Source of the DNA: Thalassia testudinum
Taxonomy: Eukaryota > Streptophyta > Magnoliopsida > Alismatales > Hydrocharitaceae
Assembly (NCBI GenBank): GCA_037157565.1
Contig: JAZHRO010000003.1
Coordinates: forward strand, 66,652,501-66,716,500
DNA: 64,000 nt
Direction: 5' to 3'
Positions 33,800-46,079 of this stretch are shown piece after piece. The first letter of the stretch is position 1. Each line of letters starts with the position of its first letter. Position numbers and translations under genes: made by a program. The notes under the pieces are model-generated. The model made no database searches. It was not told where the DNA came from and saw only the letters and a list, made by a program, of their open reading frames with translations.

Positions 33800-36700
33800 T
33801 GATGGGAACACCATCATAGGCCCTAACTAGCCCATTTTCATTTGGAATAAAGGATAAAAGCTCCTACATATTCAACTGAGGGTTATACCTCCACCTTATT
33901 ATGTTTTGAGAAGATAACAGGATACCAGGGTTAATTCTACAATTTTAATAGGATATCATTAACACAGAATAACCAAGGGATTGGCTAGGAGTGAATTAAA
34001 GGTCAAAAGAGCACTAAGATCAAATAAGTGCTTTCATGTAGACAGCAACGGGTTTTCACGTATTTAGAGAATTAACAGTAACCCAAAACCCGAATTTCAA
34101 ACCTACTTAAATAGCAGAGGTTCTGGTTAGGATAAATTCTACCTAAACCTTCTAAAATTCATATAAAAATATTCCACAAGTTTTGGTATCCTTGATTTAA
34201 CCATTAGAACCCACTTTCACCTTAAATAGTCTTAGATAGAAAGTTGCCCTAATTTGGGTTTCTATACAAATTACCCACTCAAACTTGGTCAAAACCAAAA
34301 TCCAACTTTACCATTAGATTCCTTAGGACCAAATTAGGTTTTTCCCAAAATTTGGGCCTAATAAGAGATTATCTTGACCTAGTTTGCATTTTAGTCCAGT
34401 CACTCTTTCTTTCTCACATACACCCCTAGCTTTTGAAATCCTTGCAAATACCCCTCTACGTTCTTCACCTTCTTCACAGTTGGGTCGTTGCTGCCATAGC
34501 AAGTGTGAACCCAAAGGAGCCAAGCTTCAATCAGGGATATGCCCCTGATTTCTCAACCAATCTGTTACAAAATTGGAAGGGATGATCTTGAGGTCATCCC
34601 TATTCATCTAAACCTAACTCTAGACTCCAAATCTCCTCAAGAAACCCATGCAAATCCTTGATTTCCAAGGACCTTCTTCTTGAAAAGCTGAGCCTCTCAA
34701 GCTTGTTTCCAAGCTTGGAAGCTTACTTGAAGCTCAATAAAAAGGTCCCCCTCACATAACTGTGCTCCTTAACAAGTTTTGGTCAAAGAAAAGCCACCTT
34801 CTTCCCTCTTTGGCCACCTCCACACCTTGCTCCAGTGACCCTCTCCATCCTCCTCGTCAGGTCGTCCAAAAATCAAATTGGGCGACCCTCTACCTCGCTC
34901 TATCGACCCCGCTCCTCGCTAGCCATAGTAGGGGCATTCTTCCTCCTCTTCGTCGCCGCACTCTTCATCTTCTTTGGCTCTAGCTTGCCAACACCGATGC
35001 TCTCCATCTGCCTCCTCCCCCCTTAGGCATCTCTATCTCTTCCTCTTTCTCTATACTACATTTCCCCACACTCACAACACACGCACAACCACCAAACCGC
35101 CTACTACAGCACCTTCGTCCTCTGCTCCGACAACATTCTAGCATAGCCTCCAACCCAGCACACTTCACCACATAGCCCCGCACCACCTCCACAAGCTCTA
35201 CTGCACCACCCTCTACAAAAGCCCTCGAACAATTTGGGCTTTCATCGACCAAAATGCCTCACCAACCACTGTCACTTGCACACACCTTCCTCGAGGTCGT
35301 CAGGCTTCCTTACGACACCACATACCACACTACTGCCACCAATGCACTCGTCACACACCGGTGAAACTTCTAAGCATGTTTGACGTGGCCACGAGGCCGT
35401 GTTCTTGCTTTTAAGTGACTGACTAGATTGTCACCGTTGCCTTGACTCCTCCGACCTCGTCCGCAATCCTCCAGCTACGAGACCTCCAAGCAACTCCTCC
35501 AAACATCATGGAATACCTCCAGTCACATCTTCAGGTTCCCAATTGGAGCATTCCTCTGTAGTTGCTGCTCCAATTGAAGCCCTCATCTTCCAACTACCTG
35601 CGAAGAAACAGAGTGGGATGGATAGTCCCACATCGTGGAAATCAAACAATGCTTGTGCGCATATAGTGAATTTCTCACCCCAACCCCTCACCCAAGACAC
35701 GGGGATCAAGTCCCCATTAGGCCACACATTGGCTTACCTAGGCCCACTCCTCACTTGCGACCCACACCCGCAAGCCTGGACACTATTCTGACCCATTTAC
35801 CCAACCGATTACCCGATTATGGTTGGGTCTTTGAGAGAAAGAAGAGAAGGAAAGAAAGAGAGAGTGTGTGGGGGATTTTTCCCTCTATTGCACTCTCTCT
35901 ACATTTAGTGGTTTGTGGAGGCCTTTTCCTCTGTGTTGCTATGTTGTTCTTGCCTCTCTCCTTTGAGGAATGAAGGAAAGAAAGGAGGCCATTACCTTTT
36001 CTGAGAAGCTTAGTTTTGTTGGTTCTGAAGCTACTATTGGTTCAATTGAGTTGGTTGACGTAGGATATTTGATTGAGTTACTATTGACATATTTGAGATA
36101 TTTAAGCTTAACTTCAACAGGTTAATTGGTGATTCAAATCACCATTTTAACCTGTTCATTTTGCATCTTGCTACTGGATTTTGTATATATATATCATTTT
36201 GAGTTGTTTTGAATAAAGTTTTTATTATAGTTGCTTATATTTCTTGTGATTGGTAAGATTAAATTGCTATTATTTGCTCCCTGCGTTCGACCTCGAACTC
36301 TTCCTTAGAATCTGAGTTATAAATATTGCACTCTCTCTACACTTAGTGGTTTGTGGAGGCCTTTCCCTCTGTGTTGCTATGTTGTTCTTGCCTCTCTCCT
36401 TTGAGGCATGAAGGAAAGAAAGGAGGCCATTACCTTTTCTGAGAAGCTTAGTTTTGTTGGTTCTGAAGCTACTATTGGTTCAATTGAGTTGGTTGACGTA
36501 GGATATTTGATTGAGTTACTATTGACATATTTGAGATATTTAAGCTTAACTTCAATAGGTTAATTGGTGATTCAAATCACCATTTTAACCTGTTCATTTT
36601 GCATCTTGCTACTGGATTTTGTATATATATATCATTTTGAGTTGTTCTGAATAAAGTTTTTATTATAGTTGCTTATATTTCTTGTGATTGGTAAGATTAA

Positions 36701-36828
36701 ATTGCTATTATTTGCTCCCTGCGCTCGACCTCGAACTCTTCCTTAGAATCTGAGTTATAAATTTAAATGATTTGAGTGTGTTTGTCCTACGACGCATTTT
36801 CTTAACAAATGATGAATTTACTTAAACA
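33800..36828 (+). repeat. LTR H2
   Basis: About 3.0 kb from TGATGGGAAC to CTTAAACA, directly before a primer binding site. No conserved ORF. The R-U5 part contains a 438-bp tandem duplication and two AATAAAG motifs (one per repeat) that could serve as polyadenylation signals. Confidence 0.65.
35887..36762 (+). repeat. 438-bp tandem duplication in LTR H2
   Basis: Copies 35887-36324 and 36325-36762, starting ATTGCACTCTCTCTAC and ending GAGTTATAA. By eye they differ at only about six positions, so the duplication is much younger than the surrounding sequence. Confidence 0.9.
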
Positions 36829-36831
36829 TTT

Positions 36832-36849
36832 TGGCACCATTGCTAGGGA
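36832..36849 (+). other. H2 element primer binding site
   Basis: TGGCACCATTGCTAGGGA, three bases after the LTR end. A tRNA-Asp-type site with several transitions. Confidence 0.75.
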
Positions 36850-39735
36850 GCAACGCACAGTTTGATTTCACTGATTATAATTTCTGATCAGATACCAACT
36901 TGTCTTATCTATTTTCTTGTGTTTGTGCAATGCACATGGAGAAGATCAGCCACATGACAACCACTCCAGGGGTAGGTAATCTCATCTCCTTCATCTTAAA
37001 CCCCTATTTATAGAAAGAATTGGAAAAGAAAAATCAATTAGGATCAACTCGCATTTCTCATTAGATTTAATCACTTGAGTTGCTTGATTTGGTTCATTCT
37101 AGAGATCCCCATCCATATTTCTGCACCTATTAAGGATCTAAGGTGCCTAGGGCTATTCTCCTTCTTGATTAAGCCCTAGGTGCCACATTTGGAAAGAATT
37201 GATTGGACCAGAAGAGCCAAATTAAGGTTTCCATCTTAGTGTTGTGAAAACATACTTTCCTGAAATAAAGAGAATTGATTTTCCCACATTGTGTGCCACC
37301 CAAACCGTTGCTTGAATTGACATAATCAAGAAAACCTTTAAAGAAGACTAATCATCCACTTGAATCCTAAAACTTGGGACATAATAACCTGTTTTCAAAT
37401 CACTTAGGGTGATTTTGGGCTCAATACCTAATTGTGCAGCAATCATGGGTCCTAATCAACCTAAATAATGTTTGAACCAAGATTAAATTGTGGATATTGC
37501 ACTCATATCTTGCATATCATGCATTGCATTAGTCTATTTAGAATAAGATGAGATATCCTGCTAGTTAATGGTTTTTATTCCTATTTGCTGATAATAAAGT
37601 GATCCAGGATGCAGGAGATAGTGGAATGAAGTAATGAAGGAAGAGGAACACTAATCCAGACAAGAGGAGTGAGGAGGATAGCCTTATCCCTACCCTTAGA
37701 AACCCTAGGACAGCCTTCCTAAATCCAAAACCACTACCATTAGTACACCTTAGCCTCAAACACTAAACATAGATAGCACTATCCATGTTCTTGTCCACCT
37801 TATCCCTCTCCAAAACACATAGGAACCAAAACCCACCTTAGAAAATCTAAAACCCACTCTCCAACACCTTTTATGACGTCAAGACATCTGGCTGGACATC
37901 TGATTCCTGCAGAATAACAATCTAGGAAGGAAGAACTCATACTGACATAGAATTGGATGTCTAATTTAATGTTCATACATCCAATTTTGTTATATAAGAT
38001 GTCTGACCACTACTTTGGATGTCTGATACTGCTCTCTGGTTCCTGATTTTGGTGTTGGAAGCCCTAGCTGGCCTATTTTGACCAAGGAACCCCACCAGAC
38101 ACCCTAGGAAACCTAATTAGAGACCTCCTAAGCCTAGTCCACTATCCATAGCCCTACTTATCCTATCCCTAACCTAATTGAACCATCCCATAACTAATTG
38201 GGTGCATCTATAGTTGATTGGGCACACCCAATCCTAACTAGATCCACCCAGGATCTAGTTGACTCATACCTATTATGGTTACCCTAGCCTAATCACATGC
38301 ACACATCCAATGAGACTTGACATAGACCTAATTAGGTTCACTCCTATCTAATTAGACTTTTCTAAGACTAGTTAGGTCCATACCCACCTAATCTAGATTG
38401 ACCCAACCTATTTAGCACCTAATCCTACGAAAACACACAACCTAGCCCTATGAAAAACACACACCCACACACACACACACACACCTTCTATTTTACCCCT
38501 ACCAAACCCATGCACACTCTATTGGAAACCCTAAAACTTGTGTCAAACCTAGATCCTAAAATGGTGACATTGGCTATTTCTGGAGCCACCAAAAGTGGCA
38601 ACCAAATTGAGCCTTCGCATATGAGCCAGAGGGAGAGCCACGAAATGATGGACTCGCCCATTCCCCTCCACCAAAACTTGCGACCACTCCCTTCCACCCT
38701 CCAACACTAAGGTCATCTTTCTCCACTTCTTCAATGTGCTCCTCCTCCTCCAAGCACCACCATGGGCAAGTAAGCAAGAAGAGGTAGAAGGCCACCTTCC
38801 TCCTCTACTCTCCTTCATGAGGGCAAGGCCATAGAGGGGACATTCTCCTTTCTCCATGGTCGGCTAGAAAAGCTAGAGAAGCTTCCCTCCAAAGCTTCAA
38901 GGATGCCTAGGAAGAAGAAGGGTTCTCCACCCTCTCTTCTTCTTGTGGGTGTGCTACCCTCTCTCCACTTGGGTGCACTCACCCCCTCTCTTTCTTCTTC
39001 TTCTTGGACAACCATGAAGGCTCACCCATAGCCTCTTGTGGCCGACCATCTCTTTTGGTAGGCATGTAGATGGGTTTGCATACCCAATGTCTAGCCTACA
39101 CCCTCACACATAGCCGATGGCCCTTGTGGCGTTTTCCAGCATGAGGGATTTCTTCTATTTATGTGCTTTCTAGTGTAGATGATATGTGATAAACTTTTAT
39201 GCATAAATAATATCATGATGTTTCTACAATTGATTGTCCTTATGTTTGCTAGTCTCCATGTTACTTAGGTTCGTTCACACCACGCACAGCCACCATGGCC
39301 TACTTAGATGCAAGTAGTCACTTAGGTTGTCACTAGCATGTCTAGATCTAGGTTTCATTTCATGTTTCAAAATAAAGATAAAAAATAGAAAAAGACAAAA
39401 ATATAAGGTTATGTTAGATTCAGGTCAGAAAAGTCGATCCAACTCTCGATTCATTTTCATGCCACCCAGCGATGAATGACCGGGACACAAGTTCTGAAAA
39501 AGATAAAATCGATGCGAGTTTCGCTAGGACAAATGTTTTTGTCATCGGGATTTCGTGACTATACTATGACATTGATTTCCTAAAACTCATGATTTTCACA
39601 GTTGTCAATACCCAACTCATCCTCAACATTAGGGTAGGTTAGGTGAAGTTGATCAACCTCGTGGGTCAACCAACTATCAAATTAGGTCAGCAAGTAGAAA
39701 TCAAATCTAAAGTTCAAGTGAAATTCTAAGAACCT
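36850..39735 (+). other. H2 element 5' leader (left part) with unassigned inserts
   Basis: About 2.9 kb without a convincing ORF, interrupted by the family D array. It includes a run of GATGTCTGA-like motifs (37880-38035), a CA microsatellite (38457-38485) and a CT-rich stretch (38700-39050) that resembles LTR sequence but has no ends I can define. The leader continues at 62134. Confidence 0.45.
38457..38485. repeat. CA microsatellite
   Basis: About 14 CA units with one CCC interruption. Confidence 0.9.
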
Positions 39736-41424
39736 TGATGTAAACATGTTTACACTACTTAAGATGTCTATTTATGCATGTTCTTAAGCATAGGATTGCA
39801 TTGCATGCTATAAATATTGCATAACAAGCATCATCTTGCATTTAGAGTAGTTTGAATAGAATGGAGGTTAATTTTCTCCTTTTATGTTCATGGACAAGGT
39901 AAACTTTTTATCGGGGTCTCAGATCAAGGATCCAACCATACGAATGTGATCAGGGCGACAATTGGAGTTCAAAGACTACAAGATCGCCCAAATCTGACAT
40001 CTGTGGCATCAGATAGAGATCAGGGAACCCTAAAAGATCAAGGGCCAAGATGGTAAAAATCTACACTTCAAATGACAAATTCGACCGCATGGATGGATTC
40101 GGATCGACGATCGCAGCCTAACGGTGCGAAAATCGACTCAATCCGACAACCGTGGCACCATCTACATCATCTAGAAGATGGACGGCCAAGATGGCACCAT
40201 GTGGCACCATCTCAGCTGTCCAACCAACCCTCAGGATTGTCGTTGCATCTCTAAAGAAAATCCAATGCGTGATCTGGGTCGTTGGATCTTGATCCAATGG
40301 CCATGAGCACGCGCCGCTTAAAACATCTCCGCGACCATCTCTCCTTCATAGCGTAGAGGGTGAATGCCCTAACGCGAAGCGCAGGCACGGGTTCGATCTG
40401 CACCATGCTAGAATTGGAGCGAAGGTGCACGCTTGATCGATCGCTTGATCGCGATCGAGTGGCGGCGGGTGCTCGATAGCACCCACCCGCTATTGCACGC
40501 TGCGCCTCACGTGGAATTGCATGCGGGCGGGCGTGCAAAGGAGGCGGGCGGTAGCTCTATCTAAGACGTCCGATCGTGAGATCGGACGACTGAAATCTGC
40601 TGGATGAGTGCGTGTGTTACGCGTGAGGAGGAGAGTGGGCGCACATGCGCCACCCACTACGCCCATGTTCCGACCATTAGCGACGATTTTATCCATCACT
40701 AAAGGTCCTAAATTAATGGTTTTTTGAGTTGTAATGACCAAATTGCCCCCACTCCTTGCAACTACAAAAGGAGACCCCCTCCACACGAAATTCTCAACCC
40801 TTCCCTTCTCTCCCTCTCCAAAGCTCAAGAGAAGCTTGTTCCACACCCAGGATGATTCTCGTGAGATAAAGTTAACTTTTTGTCCCCCTTTCGGAAGTGG
40901 ATCCCGCGACGACGATGATGTGCTGCCCCGTTCCTGTTCTTTCACTTCGTCCTGCTTCATCCTCCTTCGTCTGGGCATCAGCTCGTCCGGCTCATCCTCC
41001 AAGGGACCGTCGTGGAGGATATCTCCCTCCCTATTCTTTTAACTGCTTTCTAGAATAGATTTACTGCTTTCTAGTGTAATCATTTTTCCACTTTGTAGTG
41101 TAATGAGCAATCTTTCTGATGATGAAATTTCATGCTCATTCTACATCTCTTTTTGGTTTTCATTTGCAATATTCTCTCTCTCTTATTCTTTCCCTCTCTC
41201 TTCTATTTATTGTAAATAGTTAGATAGTTTCTAATCAATTATTTTACTTTGTGACAAATAAAACAAACGCATGTTTTTAAATTAAACGTCCACCTCCCTA
41301 TGTTCGACCTGGGATTTCCATTCTGGTATAAATTTTATTTGTTGAACACGAGTTCTTCGCTTTCATACTACGAGGACAGGTTTTCAAAATCGAACACGTT
41401 ACCGTAGCAACCCGACGTTCAGCA
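39736..41424 (+). repeat. LTR D1
   Basis: 1689 bp. CpG-rich U3 (about 40260-40650). The TATA box is mutated to CTACAAAA near 40757. The G-box palindrome has CATGTG instead of CACGTG. Carries the ATGAGCA/TGCTCAT hairpin (41103-41139). Confidence 0.9.
41103..41139 (+). other. Hairpin in LTR D1 R-U5 with covarying pair
   Basis: Arms ATGAGCA and TGCTCAT enclose the palindrome ATGAAATTTCAT. Other D LTRs have ATGAACA and TGTTCAT (43011-43047, 52114-52150, 54021-54057, 55925-55961), so the G-C pair here is A-T there. Confidence 0.5.
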
Positions 41425-41633
41425 TTTTGGCTCGACCCCGCTTGCGCATTGATTTTAGGTTTTGGGACATTTTGGCCGATACTCGAGCACTATTGTGTCT
41501 TTGAAAGTTCAGATCCTAAGTAGACATTTTCTTAGTGATTGAAAATAACTCAAGCCCAAATAATCCAACCTGATTCTTTTATAAATAGCATATAGTTTTT
41601 GCTAAGGACTAGCAAAAGATAGGCATGGGGGTA
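41425..41633 (+). other. Short D interior 1
   Basis: Begins TTTTGGC (first bases of the primer binding region), jumps to TCGACCCCGCTTG, a segment near the 3' end of the long interior, and then jumps to the last 170 bp with the polypurine tract GATAGGCATGGGGG. The two deletion joints are the same in the other short interiors. Confidence 0.85.
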
Positions 41634-43332
41634 TGATGTAAACTTGTTTACACTACTTAAGATGCCTATTTATGCACGTGCTTAAGCATAGGGTTGCATT
41701 GGATGCTATAAATATTACATAACATGCATCATCTTGCATTTAGAGTAGTTTGAATAAAATGGAGGTTAATTGTCTCCTTTTATGTTCATGGATAGGGCAA
41801 ACTTTTTATCGGAGCCTCGGATCAAGGACCCAACCATACGGATGTGACCAGTGCAACAATTGCAGTTCAACGACTCCAAGATCACCCAAATCAGACATCT
41901 GTGGCATTAGATAGAGATTTGGGAACCCTAGAAGATCAAGGGCCAAGATGGTGTGAATCCGCACTTCAAATGATAAATCAACCGCACAGATGGATTCGGA
42001 TCAACGATCGCAGTCTAATGGTGTGAAAATCAATTCAATCCGATAACCGTGGCACCATCTACATCATCCAAAAGATGGACGGCCAAGATGGTGCCACGTG
42101 GTGCCATCCTAGCCGTCCAACCGGCTGCCAGGATTGCCGCTGCCTCTCGAAAGAAGATCTAACGCGTGATCTGGGTCGTTGGATCTTGATCCAACTGCCA
42201 TGAGCACGCACCGTTTAAAACATCTCCCAACCATCTCTCCTCCATAGCGCAGCGGGTGAATGCCCTAATGCGAAGCATGGGCACGCGTTCGATCACACCC
42301 CGCTGGAATTGGAGTGGAGGCGCATGCCCGATCTGCCACTCGATCGTGATCGAGCTGCTGCGGGCGCTTCATAGCGCCAACGCGCTATTACACGCAGTGC
42401 CTCATGCAGAATCGCACGTGGGCAGGCGCACAAAGGAGGCCAGCGGTAGCACGATTTAAGCCGTCTGATTTCGTGGTCGGACAGTTGAAATCGGTTGGAC
42501 ATGCACGTGCGTTACACGGGAGGAGGTGAGTAGACGCACGTGCGCTGCCCAATACGCCCACATTCGGACCTTTAGCGACGGTTTTATTCATCACTAAAGG
42601 TCCTAAATTAATTTTTTTTGAGTTGTAATGACCAAATTGCCCCCACTCCTTGCAGCTATAAATGGAGACCCCCTCCACATGAAATTGTCATCCCTTCCTT
42701 CTCTTCTCACCCTCTCCAAAGCTCAAGAGAAGCTTGTCCCACACCCGGGATGCTTCTCGCAAGATAAAGTCAATTTTTCGTCCCCCTTTCGGAAGCAGTT
42801 CCCATGACGACGATGACGTGCTGCCCCATTCCTGTTCTTCTACTTTATCCTCCTTCGTCCTACTCCATCCTCCTTCGTCTAGGCGTCGTCCCATCCGGCT
42901 CATTTTCCAAGCGACTATCAAGGAGGACATCTCTCTCCCCAATCTTTTTACTGCTTACTGCAGTAGATTTTCTCCTTTCTAGTCTAATCATTTTTTCACT
43001 TTCTAGTGTAATGAACAATCTTTCTGATGATGAAATTTCATGTTCATTCTACATCGCTTTTTGGTTTTTGTTTGTAATATTCTCACTCTCTTATTCTTTC
43101 TCTCTCTCTTCTCTTTATTGTAAATAGTTAGATAGTTTCTAATCAGTTATTTTACTTCGTGAAAAATAAGACAAACGTGTGTTTTTAAATCAAACGTCCG
43201 CCTCCCTGCGTTCGACCTAAGATTTCCATTCTGGTATAAAGTTTATTTGTTGAACATGAGTTCTTCGCTTTCATACTACGACTACAGGTTTTGAAAACTG
43301 AACATATTAGTGTAGCAACCCAACATTCAACA
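41634..43332 (+). repeat. LTR D2
   Basis: 1699 bp, TGATGTAAAC to CATTCAACA. TATA box TATAAAT at 42657-42663, G-box CACGTG at 42095-42100, inverted repeat (TTTAGCGACGG against TCACTAAAGGT) at 42568-42601, R-U5 hairpin at 43011-43047. As 5' LTR of long interior A it would have driven that ORF. Confidence 0.9.
42657..42663 (+). promoter_or_regulatory. TATA box of LTR D2
   Basis: TATAAAT in GCAGCTATAAATGGAGACC. The same context is kept in D5, D6, D7 and D8 (TATAAAA). Confidence 0.65.
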
Positions 43333-43335
43333 TTT

Positions 43336-43353
43336 TGGCGCCGTTGCCAGGGA
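43336..43353 (+). other. Primer binding site of long interior A
   Basis: TGGCGCCGTTGCCAGGGA, one difference from the tRNA-Asp-type consensus, three bases after LTR D2. Confidence 0.85.
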
Positions 43354-44514
43354 GGTGATGCTCTTTGATTTTTTTTCTTCACGCTTTCTAACTTACAAAT
43401 CATTCACCTCACCTCTCTCCTTTCTTATTGTGATTGCAAGTACTCTTTTGAGACGAGCAAAAGTGGTAGATTGGAGTAAAGTGTTGTGGAAGGTTTTGTA
43501 AGTTATCCACCACCTCCCACCCATTAGATTTCATTTCACCACATAATAACACAAACATCAATCAACCTAAGTGTTCTTATAACCTCTAAAGTTAGATTGT
43601 TTGTTGTTTGACACCCACATCCGGCCCAATCTCCACATTAAAAAAAGAAAAATAAAAAAAAATCTCACAGAGATACACAACCTCATCTGATTTTCAAACT
43701 CAACTGGTAAACCGATCTTTGGAGCCGATACACACATTCAAACACATAATTGAATAGAAATCAGATTAGGTAATCACTTGTGTGCCTAATTAAGTGGTGC
43801 AATAGGCCAATTGTTTGAGTTGATTGGGCTGCACCACTTCAATTAAAATCAACTCATCAAGTAGCTTCCACTTAGGTTCAACTATTAGGGATTTACCAGG
43901 CACTCCACATTCTTTTTAAGCTTTAAAGGAAAACATCTTCACCTGTGCTTTCAAAACCTAGTGTGCCAACAAAACTTGTTTGAAAACCCCTAATGTTGAA
44001 TCCTAAAAGCTACTAAGCAAGATTTGAATCCTAAAATTCATCTCATCAAAAGTAATCTTGCTTGAAAACCACTGGTTGTGCACGCACACGCAAATCAATC
44101 AATCATTAAGGCACAACCCATATAAAGGGCCCATCACATTCCAAAACACATTGAAACCTAGTCCTAAATAAAACATAGTAGACGTTGGCCTTAACGATTA
44201 GACTCACTCTTCAGAGCCCAGAACAAGATTATTTTCGATTAGTCTGTTTCACTATTCAATCTGATGTCTAGTTAGGGGAGCTGGATCAAATGATTGCGGC
44301 AGGGGGGTACACTAGGAACCGGAGGCGCAAGTTGAAGGAAGAACCTTCTACACAGTCCCTCCTTCTAACTGGTTGGATTGAACAGACAGAAGTAGATCAA
44401 ATCATTCCTTTATCTTAAGACAGGTTTTGGGAGTCTGTAGGTCTTTAGGCTAGCCAACTTAAGGATAGGTTTGATTATTTGTATTGTAAGGCGCCTTTCT
44501 TCCTCCCATCTCTC
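43354..44514 (+). other. Leader of long interior A
   Basis: Noncoding, collinear with 56249-57406. No ORF kept between the copies. Confidence 0.65.
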
Positions 44515-46079
44515 ATGAATCCTTCCACATATTACACGCATTCCCGCTCTTTGCCTCTTGTTTTGAATTACCCTCAACAAGATGATTATCCTGACTCGTA
44601 CTATAATCAACCATCGGTTTGTTGGATAACTCGGATTGGGGACATAGTTCTAGACCTCCGTGTTTAGGGTCTAACCCTGAACACTTTGATTGTGATTTCT
44701 ATCCTTCTCAGAGCCACATCAAATATAGATCGTCACCCTTTCATGAACATACTAATACGATCTACAATCAAGAAGGATACACTGTTCCTTACCCATCCTC
44801 TGATTACACTGCCTTTAGGTCATCACCACGTTTTGAACAATTTGAAATGACCTATTATCAGGAAGGGTATAACGAATCTCAATTCGTTAATTTCCCTGCA
44901 TTGACCAGAAACCCACCCAACCCTGAACCAACTCATTTGGTTCAGGGTAACGAGGTTCAAGAAAAGGTTTTGGCTAACTTGAGGAATATCATACAATCTT
45001 TAGAAGTTCAGCCAATACCTTACAATGAGAGATTGGAGCCCCGATTCACATGATTGATGATTTGAATAAGTATTTGTTTGATTGGCTCAAGGATGCTAAG
45101 GATAAGAACTCGAGCGAGTTTCTACTTAGGAAGTTAGCAAAATTGAGGTTGAGATTTGTGGTCACTTTGATTCAATCATGGGATGATTCCCAGGATGAAC
45201 CTTAATCAGGAAAGCCAATTTCAGAACCCGTATAGGCACCTGTTGGGGGGACACGTGTTACAATGCTGACCAGATTGAATTAGATCAACCAATTAAGGAA
45301 GATCTGATTTCTTCACCTGAGATCCCTGAGCCGGGGTACGAGGAAATGTATGTCTCCTTGGAACAGAAAATGAAAGATGATTTTGAGACATACATTAATA
45401 CGGATTTTGATTTCTTTGATTCTGATGGTGAAGATTTAAGTGGCGAAGTCTCACGCGAGTTTATAGAACATAATTTTTTTGAGACAATTGGGCCTGAGGA
45501 ATCTGATAGATCATTTGATAGCCAAATAATTGAGGAAACTGATCCTATTAGGGCTCACATTACAGATGCAGAATCGCATTTTCTGGAGGATTCAATTCAA
45601 TGCCCTGATTATCAGTTACACCCCATTGAGCTTATCGATGATTCTATTTCTGAGATAATTAGAGCCAAGTCAATTCTGATTCGGCCACATCTTTTACACT
45701 TGGAAATTTCAAATGGGTGATTAATATGCAAGAGGTCCCAAAATTTAACATTCTGAATGAGGAGGATAGAAGCTTGGAGGTTCTGATCTGGGAAGCTAAC
45801 TCTGGAGGAAGTAGAAGACTGAGTCTAAGGGTTCAAATTCATCTGAAACCATCAAACCAAAACCCTTATGGCATCTGTTCTGAGGATGTTCAACCCAAGC
45901 ACACATACAATGATTATCCTTTTGAGCTTGAATTCTCTGTAACCCGACTTTTTGGTCTTGGGTTGCATCCTCATAAATCACAGGCCCCACCCCGCTTGCA
46001 TATTGATTTTAGGTTTTGGATATTTTTTATCCAGAACCTAAGATATTCTCGATTATGGGGTATGGGTCTGCACTAACAA
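44515..46079 (+). pseudogene. Family D coding region, copy A (frameshifted)
   Basis: Homologue of 57407-58840. ATG at 44515 (MNPSTYYTHS). A one-base deletion near 44630 and another near 45043 shift the frame, and TAA occurs near 45205. The second ORF is open here (45346-45720: MYVSLEQKMKDDFE to LEISNG). One deleted base at its end shifts the rest into 45717-46076 (MINMQEVPKFNIL to the YPFELEFSV region and beyond). Function unknown: no gag, protease or polymerase motifs. Used together, copies A and B show the family protein is Tyr/Pro-rich first, helical next and acidic last. Confidence 0.7.

Noticed and set aside
35635..35973. ORF of 112 codons with a hydrophobic end
   Set aside because: Inside LTR H2, no conserved frame in H1, no recognisable domain.
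38457..38485. CA repeat as part of a CRISPR or satellite array
   Set aside because: A simple dinucleotide microsatellite without spacers or higher-order units.
38549..38857. Overlapping minus-strand ORFs opposite a CT-rich stretch
   Set aside because: Low-complexity composition, several frames open at once, no motif. Probably LTR-like noncoding DNA.
43336..43353. Possible tRNA-Asp gene fragment
   Set aside because: Only 18 nt complementary to a tRNA 3' end and always next to an LTR end. It is a primer binding site.
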